DNA of 6,331 nucleotides from assembly GCA_025449725.1 (NCBI GenBank), contig JANWIU010000088.1:1-6331 (forward strand), given 5' to 3'. The notes under the pieces are model-generated. The model was not told the DNA's origin and ran no database searches. It was given only the letters and a program-made list of their open reading frames with translations. Source of the stretch: Pseudobdellovibrio sp. (GTDB lineage: Bacteria > Bdellovibrionota > Bdellovibrionia > Bdellovibrionales > Bdellovibrionaceae). Shown here piece after piece: positions 5,401 through 6,331 of this stretch (the first letter of the stretch is position 1; each line of letters starts with the position of its first letter). The position numbers and the translations under genes are program-made.

Positions 5401-6331
5401 ATGAACAAAACATTAAGCAAGAGCCAAAAAGAAAAACAATCGGTTTTAGCCCTACTGGATGCAGAAGACGCTAAGATCCCAGCAAATCCTGGCTTGACCC
5501 ATCAAGCAGCAGGTGAAGAGTTTGAAAAACTTTTCTCAGCTTCAACAAAAGAACAAGATTTCAGAGTTGGTGACGTCGTCACTGGTACTGTTGTTGAAGT
5601 TCAATCAGACTATGTCTTAGTTGACATCAATTACAAATCAGAAGGTCTGATTCCAATCAACGAATTTAGAGTCGTTGACGGTGTTCGCCAAGTAAAAGCC
5701 GGCGACCAAATCGAGGTCTTAATTGACCGTATCGAAAACGAGAACGGCATGATCGCATTGTCAAAAGACAAAGCCGACATGTTACGTGCGTGGACTGATA
5801 TTTCTAAAGCTGCTGAAAATGAAGAAATCATTGAAGGTACTGTCGTAGCGAAAGTTAAAGGCGGTTTATCAGTTGATATCGGAGTTAAAGCATTCTTGCC
5901 TGGATCACAAATTGATTTACGTCCTGTTCGCAACATGGATGTATACCTGGGCAAAAAATATAAATTCAAAGTTATCAAATTTAATAAAAAACGCGGAAAC
6001 ATCGTACTTTCTCGCCGTGCAATTCTTGAAGAAGAGCGCGATAGCTTGAAAGCACAAACAGCTGATACAATGAAAGAAGGCGCTACTGTTGTAGGTCTTG
6101 TTAAAAACGTAACTGATTACGGTGCGTTCATTGATCTTGGCGGTTTAGACGGATTACTACACATCACAGACATGAGCTGGGGCCGTGTAAAACATCCTTC
6201 TGAGTTAATCAACGTTGGTGATGAGATCACAGTTAAAATCTTAAAATACGACACTGAAAAAGAGCGCGTATCTTTAGGTTTAAAACAATTAACTGAAGAT
6301 CCTTGGAATGAAGTTAAAGCTAAATACACAA
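5401..6331 (+). CDS. rpsA: 30S ribosomal protein S1, N-terminal part (3' end outside window)
   Basis: 310 codons are present with no stop before the window edge. S1 binds mRNA at the 30S subunit and promotes initiation on structured or weakly Shine-Dalgarno-led messages. Three S1 (OB-fold) domains are visible: about residues 55-121 (VGDVVTGTVVEV, YVLVDINYKSEGLIP), 142-207 (EGTVVAKVKGGLSVDI, AFLPGSQ, GNIVLSRR) and 225-297 (VVGLVKNVTDYGAFIDLG, GLLHITDMSW, RVSLGLKQL). In known S1 the first two anchor the protein to the ribosome and the third begins the RNA-binding part. A full protein would normally have about six such domains in the Gram-negative form, so roughly half is missing at the window edge. 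A 54-residue polar N-terminal extension (MNKTLSKSQKEKQ...) precedes domain 1. It is driven by its own promoter at 5311-5339 and starts divergently from the ATP-grasp gene. Confidence 0.95.
   Translation, partial: MNKTLSKSQKEKQSVLALLDAEDAKIPANPGLTHQAAGEEFEKLFSASTKEQDFRVGDVVTGTVVEVQSDYVLVDINYKSEGLIPINEFRVVDGVRQVKAGDQIEVLIDRIENENGMIALSKDKADMLRAWTDISKAAENEEIIEGTVVAKVKGGLSVDIGVKAFLPGSQIDLRPVRNMDVYLGKKYKFKVIKFNKKRGNIVLSRRAILEEERDSLKAQTADTMKEGATVVGLVKNVTDYGAFIDLGGLDGLLHITDMSWGRVKHPSELINVGDEITVKILKYDTEKERVSLGLKQLTEDPWNEVKAKYT

Noticed and set aside
5208..5420. Short hydrophobic minus-strand frame across the rpsA leader
   Set aside because: It runs through the rpsA promoter, ribosome-binding site and first codons; hydrophobicity comes from the A-rich leader read in reverse (Phe/Leu codons).
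5631..6329. Two minus-strand frames (123 and 70 residues) inside rpsA
   Set aside because: They are antisense to unmistakable S1 domains and show no independent gene signals.
1..6331. CRISPR arrays, tRNA/rRNA genes, insertion sequences, attachment sites
   Set aside because: No spacer-repeat pattern, cloverleaf, transposase or integrase motif, or flanking terminal repeats were seen on either strand.

Overview
The window (6331 bp) carries two truncated housekeeping genes at its edges and five complete genes between them. The left edge holds the last 72 codons of cytidylate kinase (cmk, + strand). The right edge holds the first 310 codons of ribosomal protein S1 (rpsA, + strand). In many Gram-negative bacteria cmk lies directly upstream of rpsA. 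Here about 5.2 kb lies between them, most of it on the opposite strand. The organism is a Gram-negative-type bacterium: it has a Sec signal peptide, a membrane O-acyltransferase with a matching SGNH partner, and a multi-domain S1. The mid-40s or lower GC by eye and the S1 N-terminus would fit a Bdellovibrio-like lineage, but that placement is a guess.

Layout. cmk 3' end (1-221, +) converges with a three-gene minus-strand set. Read in transcription order, this set is: a secreted protein of five ~52-residue repeats with an APSG core (3456-2635); a polytopic MBOAT acyltransferase of the AlgI type (2588-1182); and a membrane-anchored SGNH hydrolase-like protein (1176-226) only 5 nt downstream of the MBOAT stop. 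The MBOAT/SGNH pair resembles known machineries that move acetyl groups across the inner membrane onto extracytoplasmic polymers (AlgI/AlgJ-X, PatA/PatB, DltB/DltD). The repeat protein is unrecognised and could be a partner or a co-located bystander.

A divergent 161-bp region (3457-3617) separates the repeat gene from a plus-strand HD-domain phosphohydrolase of the YedJ type (3618-4250). That gene overlaps by 8 bp, tail to tail, with a minus-strand ATP-grasp ligase (5142-4243). A 258-bp region (5143-5400) then carries a good sigma70-type promoter for rpsA.

The most notable non-coding signal is a perfect 11-bp inverted repeat (2568-2578 / 2601-2611). It encloses the MBOAT ribosome-binding site and start codon and is followed on the mRNA by seven U residues. 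It reads as a terminator/attenuator built into the start of the acyltransferase gene. The repeat family itself, a set of CCCTARAACT-like motifs around the rpsA promoter, and a near-identical 13-bp direct repeat in the divergent region are further items that ordinary gene calling does not explain.
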